A stretch of DNA of 64,000 nucleotides from MW101C3 sp943367595 (GCA_943367595.1 CALRJS020000007.1:1-64000), one strand, 5' to 3'; shown: positions 16,943 to 26,700, numbered from the stretch's first letter. Program-made: numbers and translations. Notes: generated by a model from the letters alone, not told the origin.

Positions 16943-17395
16943 ATGCCTTTGCTCACCGTGGTTCTCGCCCTTGGTGCCCTTGCTGCCCAGCCAGGCCCGG
17001 CGGCGCTGGCGGCTGCGCCCGCTGTGGCCACCGGCTCCAGGCCGGCAACGTCCAGCACCGGCACGCTCGGTGATGCCCTCAAGCCCTCCAACGCCGAACA
17101 ACTGGCGCTGGTCGACTTCCTCATCCAGCAGGGGGCGGTGTTCTACGGCGCCTGGTGGTGCCCCTACTGCTTCGAGCAGAAGAACCTGTTCGGGACCGAG
17201 GCGGGCCGCCGGCTCCCCTACGTGGAATGCGACAAGGACGATGCCGGGCGGCAGCGCTGCAGCAGCGCCGGCGTGCGGGCCTACCCCACCTGGACCCTCA
17301 AGGGGGAGCGGCGGGAAGGCCTGCAGACCCTCGAGCAACTCAAGACCTGGAGCGGCTTCCGCAGCCCTACAGCCGAGCCAGGCCGTTTACGGTGA
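16943..17395 (+). CDS. Exported thioredoxin-like protein
   Basis: This 150-aa protein begins with a hydrophobic signal or anchor (residues 1-26), then a short linker and a thioredoxin-like domain with the active-site motif GAWWCPYCFEQ (CPYC near residue 72). Further on are VECDKDD, two more cysteines, and VRAYPTWTLKG with the expected cis-proline. Domains of this kind are fused to or partnered with VKOR-type enzymes that make disulfides in cyanobacteria, so a lumenal or periplasmic redox role is likely. I chose the ATG at 16943 over a TTG at 16931. Its 3-prime end overlaps the end of the opposing membrane protein gene by 29 bases. Confidence 0.8.
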   Translation: MPLLTVVLALGALAAQPGPAALAAAPAVATGSRPATSSTGTLGDALKPSNAEQLALVDFLIQQGAVFYGAWWCPYCFEQKNLFGTEAGRRLPYVECDKDDAGRQRCSSAGVRAYPTWTLKGERREGLQTLEQLKTWSGFRSPTAEPGRLR

Positions 17396-18016
17396 GCAGA
17401 GCGGCGAACAGAAAGCAGAGTCCGGCACTCACCTGGCGCTGATGGCTGTTCAGCCAGCGGCCGAGCCGCTCCAGCAACTGCTCACCGCGGCGGCCGCTGG
17501 CCAGCACCATGCAGGGCGGCACCAGGGCAGGCAGGAGAGTGAAGCCCACCAGCAAGGCCGACAGGCCGGCAGGAACAGCGCCAGGGAGCTGAGGTTGGCC
17601 GCCATCGCGCCCAGACCGAGCCGAAACGCTGACCAGGGCGCCGCGGCCCTAGCCGGTGCCGGGGGCGGTGGGGCAACGGCGAGGCCAGGCTGCACGCGCA
17701 GCAGATTGGCCGCGCCCAACGACACCAGCAACGCCGCCACGGCCAGATGCAGGGTCGCCGCCACCGGATCCGGCCCGCTGGGGCGGGGCGGCAGCAGGTC
17801 GCCGACGGCCAGGCCGAGCCCCAGCCACACCAGGGTGATCACGGCAGTACCCAGCAGAAACGCCCAGGCCCGCGCCAGCCCCCGGGCAGGGGCCAGTAAC
17901 TGGCGCACCTGCAGCACCAGCACCAGCGGACTCATGGCCGCGCCCACGGCCAACGGCAGCACCGCCGCCAGAACGGCTGCGGCAGAGAGGGTTGTTGATG
18001 TAGCGGCCGCCATCAC
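17367..18016 (-). pseudogene. GAP/Sap-family membrane protein, frameshifted
   Basis: The first frame (18016 down to about 17565) encodes a membrane protein with several helices, ending in conserved ANLSSLALFLPA. After that it becomes Cys/Trp-rich and loses character. The next frame takes up immediately with GLSALLVGFTLLPALVPP and continues to a membrane-type C-terminus (RWLNSHQRQVSAGLCF) stopping at 17367. Together they make one GAP-family protein of about 215 aa (a LysE-like export fold; relatives include the sulfolipid-addressing protein Sap). One base is missing around 17561-17570. It is a real pseudogene, a sequencing error, or less likely a programmed shift. It follows the 180-aa unknown gene by two bases. 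Confidence 0.7.
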
Positions 18017-18018
18017 GC

Positions 18019-18561
18019 TCAGGTCGCCTGACCGGCCGGTGGCTGGGGCGGGGCGACCGGTGGGGCCGCCGGCGGCAGCAGCAGGCTGTTGAGGCCGATC
18101 AGCAGAAATGACAGCGCACCGACCCCGGCCAGGATTCGCAGCGGCAGCGGCATGCCCGTGCGCTCTGGCAGAGCGTCATCGCCCGCCAGCGGAGAACGGG
18201 TAGCTACGGCGGCCAGGGGGGGCGCCCCGGAGGATGAGGCGCTGAGCCTGCCGCCAGTGACGAGATCCTGCACCAAGGGGTGGAAGCGGGGCTCGAACCA
18301 ACGGCGGAACACCCCATAGCTGCGGTCCTGGGGCCAGAGGTGCTGCACGGGGCACCACACCGCCAGTTCCGTTTCAAAGATCACAGCGTGGGCGCGGCGC
18401 AGCAAGCCTTCCGCCTCCGCATCGGTGGCATAGGGGGGGAGCAGATACAGCCCGGCTTCACGGGCGGCCGCCCCCGGCAGCTCCAGGCCAAGCCCCGCAG
18501 CCCAGTCGAGCAAGGGCTGGCGCGGCACGACGCTCACTGCGCAGCGGTTCAAGGCAGACAT
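18019..18561 (-). CDS. Conserved unknown protein with C-terminal membrane anchor
   Basis: The ATG at 18561 gives 180 aa: a soluble N-terminal domain of about 100 residues (ending FRRWFEPRFHPLVQDLV), a low-complexity Ser/Ala linker, one membrane helix near residues 140-162, and a Pro-rich tail. The N-terminal part has four tryptophans and two cysteines. I do not recognise a named family. The longer frame upstream overlaps the divergent small gene and has random composition. The stop is two bases from the start of the frameshifted GAP-family gene, so they form an operon. Confidence 0.6.
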   Translation of the reverse strand: MSALNRCAVSVVPRQPLLDWAAGLGLELPGAAAREAGLYLLPPYATDAEAEGLLRRAHAVIFETELAVWCPVQHLWPQDRSYGVFRRWFEPRFHPLVQDLVTGGRLSASSSGAPPLAAVATRSPLAGDDALPERTGMPLPLRILAGVGALSFLLIGLNSLLLPPAAPPVAPPQPPAGQAT

Positions 18562-18664
18562 GGCCCTCCCCGGGGCGGTGGGTCCCAGCGTGCCACCGGC
18601 CGGGCGCTCGCTGCTGCCGCCTGCGCCCGGCCGCGCCATGCTCAGGCCACACCCTTGCGCCGCC

Positions 18665-18874
18665 ATGGGACTCCTCACGCTGTTGATCGCCGCTCTGCTG
18701 CTGGGCGGCCTGTGGTGGACGCGCATGGGCACCCCCGCCAAACCCACAGGTGCCGCTCCGGCCAGCCCGGCGGCAGTGGATGCCAGCCTGCGCCGCGCCC
18801 AGGAAGCGGCACGCCAGCAGACCCAGCTGGGGACGCAACGGGAAGACGCCACCATGAAGCCACTGCAGCCCTGA
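18665..18874 (+). CDS. Small single-pass membrane protein
   Basis: Starting at the ATG at 18665, this 69-aa protein has one N-terminal membrane helix (GLLTLLIAALLLGGLWW) and a soluble Ala/Gln-rich tail with a short amphipathic stretch (RRAQEAARQQTQ). An alternative ATG at 18638 would add nine residues. The gene is divergent from the 180-aa unknown, with 103 bases between the starts. No function can be read from the sequence. Confidence 0.5.
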   Translation: MGLLTLLIAALLLGGLWWTRMGTPAKPTGAAPASPAAVDASLRRAQEAARQQTQLGTQREDATMKPLQP

Positions 18875-18939
18875 GGCGCGGGGCCAAGGCATCAGCTCTC
18901 CGCAGCCCTTGCGGTTCAGCCTTCTGCAGCCCTCGCGCT

Positions 18940-19734
18940 TCAGCGGCCTGCGGCCGCTGCGCCAGCCAGCAGCGGCTCCGCGATCACCGGCCACGGATCC
19001 ATGGCGACGGTGCGGCCGTCCCGTTGGCGCCGCAGCTCGAAGTGCAGATGGGGCGTGGTGGCTCTGCCGGTCTGGCCCACACGGCCGATGCGTTGACCGC
19101 TGCGCACCCTCTGCCCGGGCACCACCGTCACATCCAGCAGGTGCGCATAGAGCGTGAGCCAGCCATCACCGTGATCGATCACCACCGTGAGGCCATATCC
19201 GCTCACGTCATCCACCAGCCTGGTGGTACCGGGCAGGGCCGCCAGCACGGCGGATTCGGCGGGCACAATCAGGTCCACGCCGGCATGCATGCGCCAGCGA
19301 CCACGCGACTCGGAATAGCGCCAGCCGTAAGGGTCGAGCTCAGTGGCCGGCACGGCCAGGGGATAGGCCAGCACGAGCGTGTCCCCGAGCGGCAACGGTG
19401 GCGGCGGGGGCGGCAGCTGCGGAGTGCCACTGGCCAGTGGCAGCGGCAGCGGCTCCTGGCTCGGCTGCAGCAAGGCCAGCAGATGCTCCGGCAAGGCCTC
19501 GTTGGCACCCAGATCCGCCACCGGCGTTTCGGCAGGCACCTCAAGCGGCCGCGGCGGCAGACCGCTCTCGTAAGCGGCCACTGCACTGCAGGTCAGCCAG
19601 GTCAAACAACACAGCACCAGCAACAACACCAGCGCCTTGCCCCCACCCGCTGCGGTGCGCCTCCTGCCGGGCCGCTGCCGGCTGCGCCGCACGCGTGTGT
19701 CAGCCGCCCGCTCCATGTCCGCCATGCCAAACAA
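18940..19734 (-). CDS. M23/LytM-family peptidase, membrane anchored
   Basis: This 264-aa protein has a basic N-terminus and one membrane helix near residues 34-53, then a Pro/Leu-rich linker and a LytM domain. The metal-site motifs are HAGVDL near residue 150 and HLHFEL near 230, with LYAHLL between them. The family cleaves peptide cross-links in peptidoglycan, or acts as an activator of amidases. The extra histidine pair and the GRVGQTGRAT motif suggest an active enzyme. Starts at 19734 or 19716 are both possible. It acts outside the cytoplasmic membrane, in cell-wall remodelling. Confidence 0.85.
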   Translation of the reverse strand: MFGMADMERAADTRVRRSRQRPGRRRTAAGGGKALVLLLVLCCLTWLTCSAVAAYESGLPPRPLEVPAETPVADLGANEALPEHLLALLQPSQEPLPLPLASGTPQLPPPPPPLPLGDTLVLAYPLAVPATELDPYGWRYSESRGRWRMHAGVDLIVPAESAVLAALPGTTRLVDDVSGYGLTVVIDHGDGWLTLYAHLLDVTVVPGQRVRSGQRIGRVGQTGRATTPHLHFELRRQRDGRTVAMDPWPVIAEPLLAGAAAAGR

Positions 19735-19739
19735 GCCGG

Positions 19740-20613
19740 CTCAACGTATCGGCGCTGATCGGCTTGCCAAGGGGTCGCTGGAGCGACAGCGACGGCACAT
19801 GCCGATGGCAATGCGCGGGTCACTGCATGGGTAGCCCAGAGCCCGTGGCCGCCCCGGCGGCTGCGCCATCGACGCGCCAGCGAGGGGCCATGCGCTTGCC
19901 GTGCTCTGCCTCACCGCTACTGAAGCCAGACGAAAACGTTCAGAACAGTCATCGGCGGGCTTCCGCCACGATCTGAACGGCGAGATGGATTCCAAGTACG
20001 CCAATCTTGACCAGGATCTCGCCTGGATTGGGCGTGCTTGCTGGCACGGTTCAACTCAGCCCGTACCCATTGGCCGACATCTTCAAGCCATCGATGGAGA
20101 TCAGCCCGCCACTGGGGGATCGATTGAGGGAGATATAGGGGGCCTAGTCGATCTAGGGGATCCAGGAGAGCTATCGGCAGAAGCCATTCCTCTTCGGAGC
20201 ATCCAACCCGTGCAGTTTCGCACGTATTGAATAAGTCTGTGCCGCCCACGGGCCTTTCGTGATACCCGACGCGCTGGCCACAGCTAGTACAAACCCAGAC
20301 GATTGCCTTGAGTGAGCTGACGCTCTTGGCCTCAAGGCCTCTTAGCAGCGAGATGCAGGTCTCCAACCCTGGGACAGCCAACCCTGGGACGGCACAACTC
20401 GAAAGCGCTGGGGAGCGAATCAGACGGGAGCTTCGCCTGAGGAGCATCCAACCCAAGGAGGCCTAGCCATGGTTCCCGCCCATGCGGAGCACCAGGAAGC
20501 CAGTCAAGGTTCGCCCCGATGCCTTGACGAGTTTGTCAAAATCCGTGATTCGCACGGAAACCAACCTAAACTCTCAAGGCTGAATCTATCTTAAGCCATC
20601 CTGACGACGGAGA
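19740..20613. other. Gene-poor stretch
   Basis: No convincing gene. A minus-strand open frame (19917-20456, 179 aa) contains a CTSCGQRVGYHERP stretch that resembles half of a zinc ribbon. Its remainder has no fold-like pattern, and it runs across the 15-bp tandem repeat at 20363-20392. The block GGAGCATCCAACCC occurs twice (near 20197 and 20441). A 41-codon plus-strand frame at 20469-20594 (MVPAHAEHQEASQ) has acceptable composition but no other support. The region looks like decayed sequence with short repeats. Confidence 0.4.
20363..20392. repeat. 15-bp tandem duplication
   Basis: Two adjacent 15-bp copies beginning CCAACCCTGGGAC, differing at one base near the end. They lie in a gene-poor stretch. 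Confidence 0.7.
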
Positions 20614-21000
20614 ATGATCCGCACACTTGTCTCAGCTGCGCTTGCTGCAGCGTCCCTGATGCCAATGGAGTCGTCGGCCAAGACCACCTACGAAACCGCA
20701 GTATCTGCCGCCGCGAATGAGTACTGTTCACAGATCGCCTCCGGCAACAACGACAGAGAGGGTGTCTTTTTCACCACCATGCGCGACAACTCCAGATTAT
20801 ACAAAAGATACGTCAGAAACGATCCAGCACGTTACGAGAGGTTGGTGCGCGCTGAGATTGAGCGGCAATGCCCGGAAGCCGCAAACATCGTGACCCCAGG
20901 AAGCACCTGCCCTGGGATCCCTCAGCCGGACATGGCCAGGATCCGCCTCGGCCTGAGGGTATTGATCATCGCGCCAGGCTGCTCCTTCAGCTTCAACTGA
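20614..21000 (+). CDS. Secreted small protein, unknown function
   Basis: A 128-aa protein with a signal peptide (MIRTLVSAALAAASLMPMESSAK), likely cut near residue 22. The mature part is mainly helical and charged (YKRYVRNDPARYERLVRAEIERQC) and has four cysteines (at about 38, 90, 103 and 123) that could form two disulfides. It is flanked by gene-poor DNA and has lower GC at third positions in its central part than its neighbours, which fits acquired or relaxed sequence. I recognise no family. Confidence 0.55.
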   Translation: MIRTLVSAALAAASLMPMESSAKTTYETAVSAAANEYCSQIASGNNDREGVFFTTMRDNSRLYKRYVRNDPARYERLVRAEIERQCPEAANIVTPGSTCPGIPQPDMARIRLGLRVLIIAPGCSFSFN

Positions 21001-21276
21001 GCTGGGCAAACCAACGCGAACAGAAACATGGTCGCCGACAATCGTCGGCTTGGCATGGTTGATCGCTGAGACCCGGCCATCTGTTGATCCTGCCGCCCCT
21101 GCCCGCATCGATCAGACGGTGATGGATGCCACTGCACGAGAGCCCCTCATCGCCATGATTTTGACCTCGGGATCCCAAGCAAGCCTGGCGGGATGGTCAC
21201 CGCTGCCGGCCCCAATGAACAGGCCAAGGTTCGAGGAGAGCATCAACCCCGAAGACCCTTGCCCTAACAATGAAAT

Positions 21277-21294
21277 GGGGGCCTTCCAGCCCCC
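21277..21294 (-). terminator. Hairpin at the end of the tmRNA coding piece
   Basis: Six-base GC arms (GGGGGC and GCCCCC) with a six-base loop, followed on the minus strand by ATTTCATT. It fits the end of the ssrA precursor. The T run is weak, so termination strength is uncertain. Confidence 0.6.
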
Positions 21295-21488
21295 GTGAGT
21301 CATTTGGGTGATAAGGCTGACTTACCCCATCTCCCTATAGGAGTCAGGCAGCCACAGGGGCGGTCTGACGGGAGAAACGAACGATGTTGTTCGCTGTTAC
21401 GGGTTTGCTCTTACCGAGCAGGCTTCAGTCACCCTCCTCATACCCCGTCGAAACCATTGCAGCCCCGGGAAGCCCGCAGAGGCGGGAA

Positions 21489-21560
21489 TGGAGCTGAGCG
21501 GAATCGAACCGCTGTCCGAAGCACCGGTGTGAGCCACCTAGTCCGTCCGAGGACGGACCT
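21489..21560 (-). ncRNA. ssrA: tmRNA acceptor piece
   Basis: This piece includes a strong hairpin near its start (GTCCGTCC with GGACGGAC, 21541-21558), the T-arm and the acceptor strand CAGCTCC followed by the discriminator A. The exact 5-prime end depends on processing; 21560 is an estimate from the hairpin edge. The two pieces stay joined by the acceptor helix after the spacer is cut out. Confidence 0.85.
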
Positions 21561-21611
21561 TGTCATTGTGGCAGCAGTGAGGGCACAGGGCATGGGGGAA
21601 AGCCGGTGGGC

Positions 21612-22787
21612 ATGACCGAACCTGTCGCTGCCGTAGCGGTGCTGCCCCAGGGGCTGGAGCAGCAGGGCGCTGAGGAGCTGGCCCAGCTCGGTGCCAGCGA
21701 TGTGCGGCCCTTGCGGCGGGCGGCCAGCTTTCGGATCGAGCCGGCGGGCTTTTATCGCGTGCTGCTGGAGGCACGTCTGCCCTTTCGCCTGCTGCGGCGC
21801 CTGGCGGTCTTTCCCTGCGCGGGCGCCGATGCGCTCTACGACGGCATCCAACGGGCTGCCGAGTGGGACCGCTGGCTGCCGCCGGACGCCAGCTTCCGCG
21901 TCGATGTGACCGGCTCGGCCCCGGGTCTCAACCACAGCCACTTCACGGCCCTGCAGGTGAAGAACGCGCTGGTGGATCTGCAGCGCCAGCGCCACGGCCG
22001 CCGCTCGGGCATCGACCTGGACCATCCCGACCTCAGCTTGCAACTGCACCTGGGCGGCGGCCAGGCGCAGCTGAGTGTGGAAGCCGCCGGCAGCAGCCTG
22101 CACCGCCGCGGCTGGCGGGCGGCCATGGGCTTGGCGCCGCTCAAGGAGAACCTGGCGGCCGGCCTGATCGCCTGCACGGGCTGGGATGGCCGGGTGCCGC
22201 TGGCGGATCCGCTGTGCGGGTCGGGCACCCTGCTGATCGAGGCGGCCTGTCTGGCGCTGGCGAGGGCTCCGGGGCTGCTGGATGACGCCAGCGGTCAGCC
22301 CCAGCCGCGCCGTTTCGCGATCGAGGGCTGGCCTGACTTCGACCCGGAGCTGTGGCAGCAGGCGGTGGCTGCTGCCGCCAGCCGTCGCCGCACCGGTCTG
22401 GTTGACGGCAGCCCGCTGGCGCCGATCGTGGGACGCGAGCAGAACGCAGACGTGCTGGAGCAGGCACGCCACAATGCCGCCGCGGCCGGTGTGGCCCCCT
22501 GGATCGACCTGCAGGCCGGTGACGTGCGTGACTTCCGGCCGCCGGAACCCCCTGGCGTGCTGGTCTGCAACCCGCCCTATGGCGAGCGGCTCGGCGCTGA
22601 CGACGATCTCGAGGAGCTCTACAGCGATCTCGGCCGCCTGCTCAAGGAGCGCTGCTCCGGCTGGTCGCTGTGGCTGCTCAGCGGCAACGCCGCCCACACC
22701 GGCGCCTTGCGCATGAAGGCCAGCCGGCGCGTTCCGGTGAGCAACGGCGGCATCGATTGCCGCTGGCTGAACTACACGATCCGCTGA
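21612..22787 (+). CDS. THUMP-domain class I RNA methyltransferase (RlmL/TrmN type)
   Basis: This 391-aa protein has an N-terminal ferredoxin-like/THUMP region (about residues 1-155) and a Rossmann methyltransferase domain with the SAM motif DPLCGSGTLLIEAA near residue 197 and the N6-methylation motif NPPYGERL near 317. This layout matches the RlmL/YcbY N-terminal half and TrmN-like tRNA guanosine or rRNA G2445 methyltransferases. NPPY indicates methylation of an exocyclic amino group. I chose the ATG at 21612 over a GTG two codons upstream. The gene starts about 50 bases from the tmRNA acceptor piece, divergently. Confidence 0.88.
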   Translation: MTEPVAAVAVLPQGLEQQGAEELAQLGASDVRPLRRAASFRIEPAGFYRVLLEARLPFRLLRRLAVFPCAGADALYDGIQRAAEWDRWLPPDASFRVDVTGSAPGLNHSHFTALQVKNALVDLQRQRHGRRSGIDLDHPDLSLQLHLGGGQAQLSVEAAGSSLHRRGWRAAMGLAPLKENLAAGLIACTGWDGRVPLADPLCGSGTLLIEAACLALARAPGLLDDASGQPQPRRFAIEGWPDFDPELWQQAVAAAASRRRTGLVDGSPLAPIVGREQNADVLEQARHNAAAAGVAPWIDLQAGDVRDFRPPEPPGVLVCNPPYGERLGADDDLEELYSDLGRLLKERCSGWSLWLLSGNAAHTGALRMKASRRVPVSNGGIDCRWLNYTIR

Positions 22788-22822
22788 ACGGCTCCGCTGG
22801 GCGCGGCCGCTCGGCGCGTGGA

Positions 22823-23227
22823 TCAGCGGCCCAGGATCGCTCGCGTGGTCTTGGTCAGGCCGGCGGTGGTCTGGGGCAGGTAGGGCCCCTTGGTGAGCTG
22901 CCCGCCGATGCGCAGGAACAGCCCGGCCAGCACCAGATCGAGGGCCATCACGGCCAGCACCGACCGGATCCAGCCCCAGGCCAGACCCAGCTGCAGCCAG
23001 AGCACCAACGCCAGCTGGCTGGCCACCGTGGCCAGCATGACCATGCTGATGCCGGCGCCGAGCAACAGGCCGCCGCTGATCAGGCGGCGCTTCTCCTTGT
23101 CGGCTTCCTGCAGGGCGATACGCACGTGCAGGTCCATCACCGAGGCCACCAGGGCGGTGATGCGTCCCGCCGCCATCCGCCCCACGCCGGCCCCGTCGTC
23201 GTTGCGGCGGTGGTTGTCGCCGCTCAT
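22823..23227 (-). CDS. DUF1469/YqjE-type (phage holin III-like) membrane protein
   Basis: A 134-aa protein with a polar N-terminus, an amphipathic stretch (DLHVRIALQEADKEKRR) and two membrane helices near residues 49-72 and 80-104. This pattern matches the YqjE/DUF1469 family of inner-membrane proteins annotated as putative actinobacterial holin-like. Its start overlaps the stop of the DUF883-type gene (ATGA). The yqjD-yqjE pairing is also seen in enterobacteria, which supports both calls. The function is poorly defined; stress or ribosome docking at the membrane has been proposed for the partner. Confidence 0.75.
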   Translation of the reverse strand: MSGDNHRRNDDGAGVGRMAAGRITALVASVMDLHVRIALQEADKEKRRLISGGLLLGAGISMVMLATVASQLALVLWLQLGLAWGWIRSVLAVMALDLVLAGLFLRIGGQLTKGPYLPQTTAGLTKTTRAILGR

Positions 23228-23640
23228 GCGGAGCGCCGGCCGGTGGAGAGCAGCAGGCCGACCACGACCCCGACGGCCGCCGCCACGCTCACGGCCAGCA
23301 GGGGGCGTTCACGCACCGGCTTCTCAAGGCGAGGCCGCAGGCTGGTGTTCAGATCGTCGAGCAGGTTCTCCAGCTGCTCCTCCAGGGGGCCGATGCGGTC
23401 GGCCAGCTGGCGGGTCTGGTCGGAGGCGCCATGCAGAAGATCCAGCAGCTGGCCGCGCACCCCGCTGACGGTGCGGCCGGTGTGCTCGGCGATCAGGGAC
23501 GCCACCTCGTCGAAGCTGCCGCGGGTGGCTTCCAGGGTTTCGCGGGCCACCTGCGGCCATTCCTGCTGGATGGTGGGCAGCAGGGCCTCGAACCGCTCGC
23601 GGAACCGTTCGGCGCTCAGCGTCGGGGTGTGCTGATCCAT
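23224..23640 (-). CDS. DUF883/ElaB-YqjD-like membrane-anchored protein
   Basis: A 138-aa protein that is mostly helical and charged for 105 residues (RFRERFEALLPTIQQEW, then QLLDLLHGASDQTRQL). It ends in a single membrane helix near residues 113-132 preceded by RLEKPVRERPLLA. The RERP motif just before a C-terminal anchor is characteristic of YqjD/ElaB proteins, which bind ribosomes at the membrane in stationary phase. It is coupled to the YqjE-like gene downstream and divergent from smc, with 110 bases between the starts. Confidence 0.7.
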   Translation of the reverse strand: MDQHTPTLSAERFRERFEALLPTIQQEWPQVARETLEATRGSFDEVASLIAEHTGRTVSGVRGQLLDLLHGASDQTRQLADRIGPLEEQLENLLDDLNTSLRPRLEKPVRERPLLAVSVAAAVGVVVGLLLSTGRRSA

Positions 23641-23750
23641 GGGCTGCCCGGGGGTGACGCTTGCGGTTCCAGGCTAAGCAGCGCCTCGCGGGAGGGGGTT
23701 GAGATTGTGTCGGAGTCCGATAGATTCGGCCTGCTCGAAGCGCGGGCCTG

Positions 23751-26700
23751 TTGGTTCACATCAATCAGGTCGAGTTCAAACATTTCAAGTCGTTCGGCGG
23801 ATCGCTGGCGATCAGCCTCGAACCCAACTTCACCGTGGTCACCGGGCCGAACGGTTCGGGCAAGAGCAACATCCTGGATGCGGTGCTCTTCTGCCTGGGC
23901 CTGGCGTCCAGCCGCGGCATGCGGGCCGAGCGCCTGCCGGATCTGATCAACAGCGCGGTGCTGCGCCAGGGCAAGGCCGCCGAAACGGTGGTGAGTGTGC
24001 GTTTCGACCTCGGCGACTGGCAGCCGGATGGCGCAGAAGAGGGCCTTGAAGCCCCGGCGGAGGGCCCCTGGATCCAGGCCGGCCAACGCGAATGGACGGT
24101 GAGCCGGCGTCTGCGGGTGGCGCCAGGCGGCACCTACAGCAGCAGCTACAGCGCCGATGGCGTGCCCTGCAACCTGCAGCAGCTGCAGACCCAGCTGCGG
24201 CGCCTGCGGGTGGACCCAGAGGGCAGCAACGTGGTCATGCAGGGCGATGTCACCCGCATCGTGTCGATGAGCGCACGCGAGCGGCGGGGCCTGATCGACG
24301 AACTGGCGGGCGTGGCCCTGTTCGACAGCCGCATCGAGCAGACCCGCGCCAAGCTCGACGAGGTGCAGGAGCGGCAGGAGCGCTGCCGCATCGTCGAGCA
24401 GGAGCTGCTGGCCAGCCGCCAGAAACTCGAGCGCGACTGCGCCAAGGCCCGCCTGTACCAGGACCTGCGCCAGCAACACCACGACGGCCGTCTGCAGGAA
24501 CAGCTGCTGCGCTTCGAGCAGGCCCAGGCGCAACGCGCCGAACTGGCGCGCCGCCAGACGGCGCTCACGGCACAGCAGGACGCCGACCGGCTGGCCATCG
24601 CTGCCGCCCAGGTCGCCCTGGAGCAGAACGCGCAGCAACTTGAGGCCCTGCAGGCGGAAGTGAAGGCCCTTGGCGAAGACCAGCTGCTTGGCGTTCAGGC
24701 CGAACTGGCCGGCCTCGACTCCAGCAACCGGGAACTGGCCCGTCAGGGCGAGCGGAATCAGCAGGAAGCCGAGCAATTGCAGCAGCAGCGCCAGGCGCTC
24801 AGCCGCCAGCAAGGGGAACTGCGGCAGCAGCAGCACGCCCTCACGGGCGACGACGATCGCCAGGAGCTGGAGACGGCCGAGCAAGCCTGCCTCAACGCTG
24901 AAGCAGCCGTGAACCTCTCGCGGCGTCGGCTGGGCGAGGTGGCCGGGCGTTCCGGCAGCTGGCTGGAGGCACAGAAGCGACGCAGCCAGCAGCGCAGCCA
25001 GCTGCAGAGCGTGATCGCCCCGTTGCTGGAGGAGCGCCAGCAGTTGGCCGAACGGTTGCGCCAGCAGCAGGAGCGCCTGCTGGAACTGGGCGCCGAGCTG
25101 GAGGGTGGCAGCGGCGACGACCAGGAGCTGCAACAACGGCGAGCCGGTCTGGAGACGGAAACCCTCGCGCTGCAGCGCACCCTGGCCGAGCAGCAGCAGC
25201 AGGCCCAGCAGTTGGCCGAGGCCCTGGCGCTGCAGCAACGCACCCGCGCCCGGCTGGAGCAGGAACAGATCGGCCTGGAGCGTGACATCGCCCGCCTGGA
25301 AAGCCGCCGCGAAACCCTGCAGGAAAGCCGGGGCACCGGAGCGCTGCGGCTGCTGCTCGAATCCGGCCTGGAGGGCATCCACGGCCCCGTCGCCCAGCTG
25401 GGCGATGTGGAGGAACGGGTACGGCTGGCGCTGGAGGTGGCGGCCGGGGCGCGCCTCGGCCAGGTGGTGGTCGACGACGACCGCATCGCCGCCCGGGCGA
25501 TCGAGCTGCTCAAGAGCCGTCGGGCCGGCCGGCTCACCTTCCTGCCCCTGAACCGCATCCGCGGCGGCGGCGGCCAGGCGACGCCCAGCAGCTGGGGCAA
25601 CCCCCGCGGGCTGGTGGGGCGGGCGGTGGATCTGATCCGCTACGAGCCCGTCTACGGCGAGGTGTTCCGCTACGTGTTCGGCGACACGCTGGTGTTCGAA
25701 GACCTCTCCAGCGCCCGCCAGGAGCTGGGGCGTTGCCGCGCCGTCACCCTGGAGGGCGAGCTGCTGGAGCGCAGTGGCGCCATGACCGGCGGCAGCCTGC
25801 AGCAGCGCAGCGACCGGCTCAGCTTCGGCAGCAGCGGCGAGCACGACGAGGCCGAACCGTTGCGCCGGCGCCTGCTGGAACTGGGCGAAAGCCTGGTGGC
25901 CTGCCGCCGCCAGGAAGCGGAACTGGGGCGCCAGCTGGAGCAGCTGCGGCCGCTGCTGCAGGGACATCAGCAACGGCTGGCCGGCCTCGAAGCCGAACGC
26001 GCTGCCGCTGAGCGGGCCGCAGGCCCCCAGCTGGAGCGTCTGCGGCAGCTGAACGAGCGCCTCGCGCACACCCGCGCCGCTGAAGCTGCCGATCAGCAGC
26101 GCCAGAGGGAAGTGGTGGCGCTGCTGGAAGCTCCGCAGCAGCAGCTGGCGGCCCTGGAGCAGGAGGAGGCCGCCGCCCAGGGCAGCGGCGACAGCGAACG
26201 CTGGCAGGGGCTGCAGCAGGAGCTCGAAAGCGCCGATGCCGCCTTGCACCAGGCCCGCCAGCACCGCGACGCCCTGCTGACGGCGCGGCGGGAGCGCACC
26301 CTGGCGGCAGAGCGGCTCGGCCATCAGCTCGACGCCCTGGCCAGCGAGGAGCAGCGGCTGCGGCAGGCCGTGCTCGCCCTGTCTGAGGCCCACAGCCAGT
26401 GGCGGGAGCGGCAGAACGAGGCCCAGCAGCGCCGCGCCGCCCTGGAAGCGCAGCAGAGCGCGCTGCAGGAACGCTTCGGGGAGCGGCGGCGCGCACGCGA
26501 TGAGGCCGAAGCCCGCCTGGCGGCAGCACGCCTCGCCCTGCAGCAGCAGCAGTGGGATCTGCAGCGGCTGCAGGAGGAGCTCGCTGCCCTGGCTGAGCAG
26601 GAGCGGGGGCTGGGGCTGCGGCTGGAGGCGATGCAGCGCGAGCTGCCCGATCCCCTGCCGGAGGTGCCGGAGGACGTGCGCGAAGCGGGGCTGGCGGCAC

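Larger units (their letters stand above)
21277..21560 (-). ncRNA. ssrA: tmRNA gene, circularly permuted two-piece form
   Basis: Read on the minus strand, an acceptor piece (about 21560 to 21489) comes first, then a 22-base spacer, then the coding piece (from 21466). The coding piece begins GGGGCTGCAATGGTTTCGAC, the conserved tmRNA 5-prime sequence. Its GGGGCTG pairs with CAGCTCC at the end of the acceptor piece, including the G3-U70 pair needed for alanine charging. The tag frame at 21394-21344 encodes ANNIVRFSRQTAPVAA and a TGA stop. The acceptor piece has a T-arm (GGTTCGATTCC). CCA is not encoded. The permuted order is known from alpha-cyanobacteria. It rescues stalled ribosomes. Confidence 0.95.

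Noticed and set aside
19917..20456. Minus-strand frame with CTSCGQ half zinc ribbon
   Set aside because: Only one short cysteine motif, no matching second pair at normal spacing, and it crosses a tandem repeat.
21000..21276. Short frames between the secreted protein and the tmRNA
   Set aside because: Low-quality composition on both strands and no motif.
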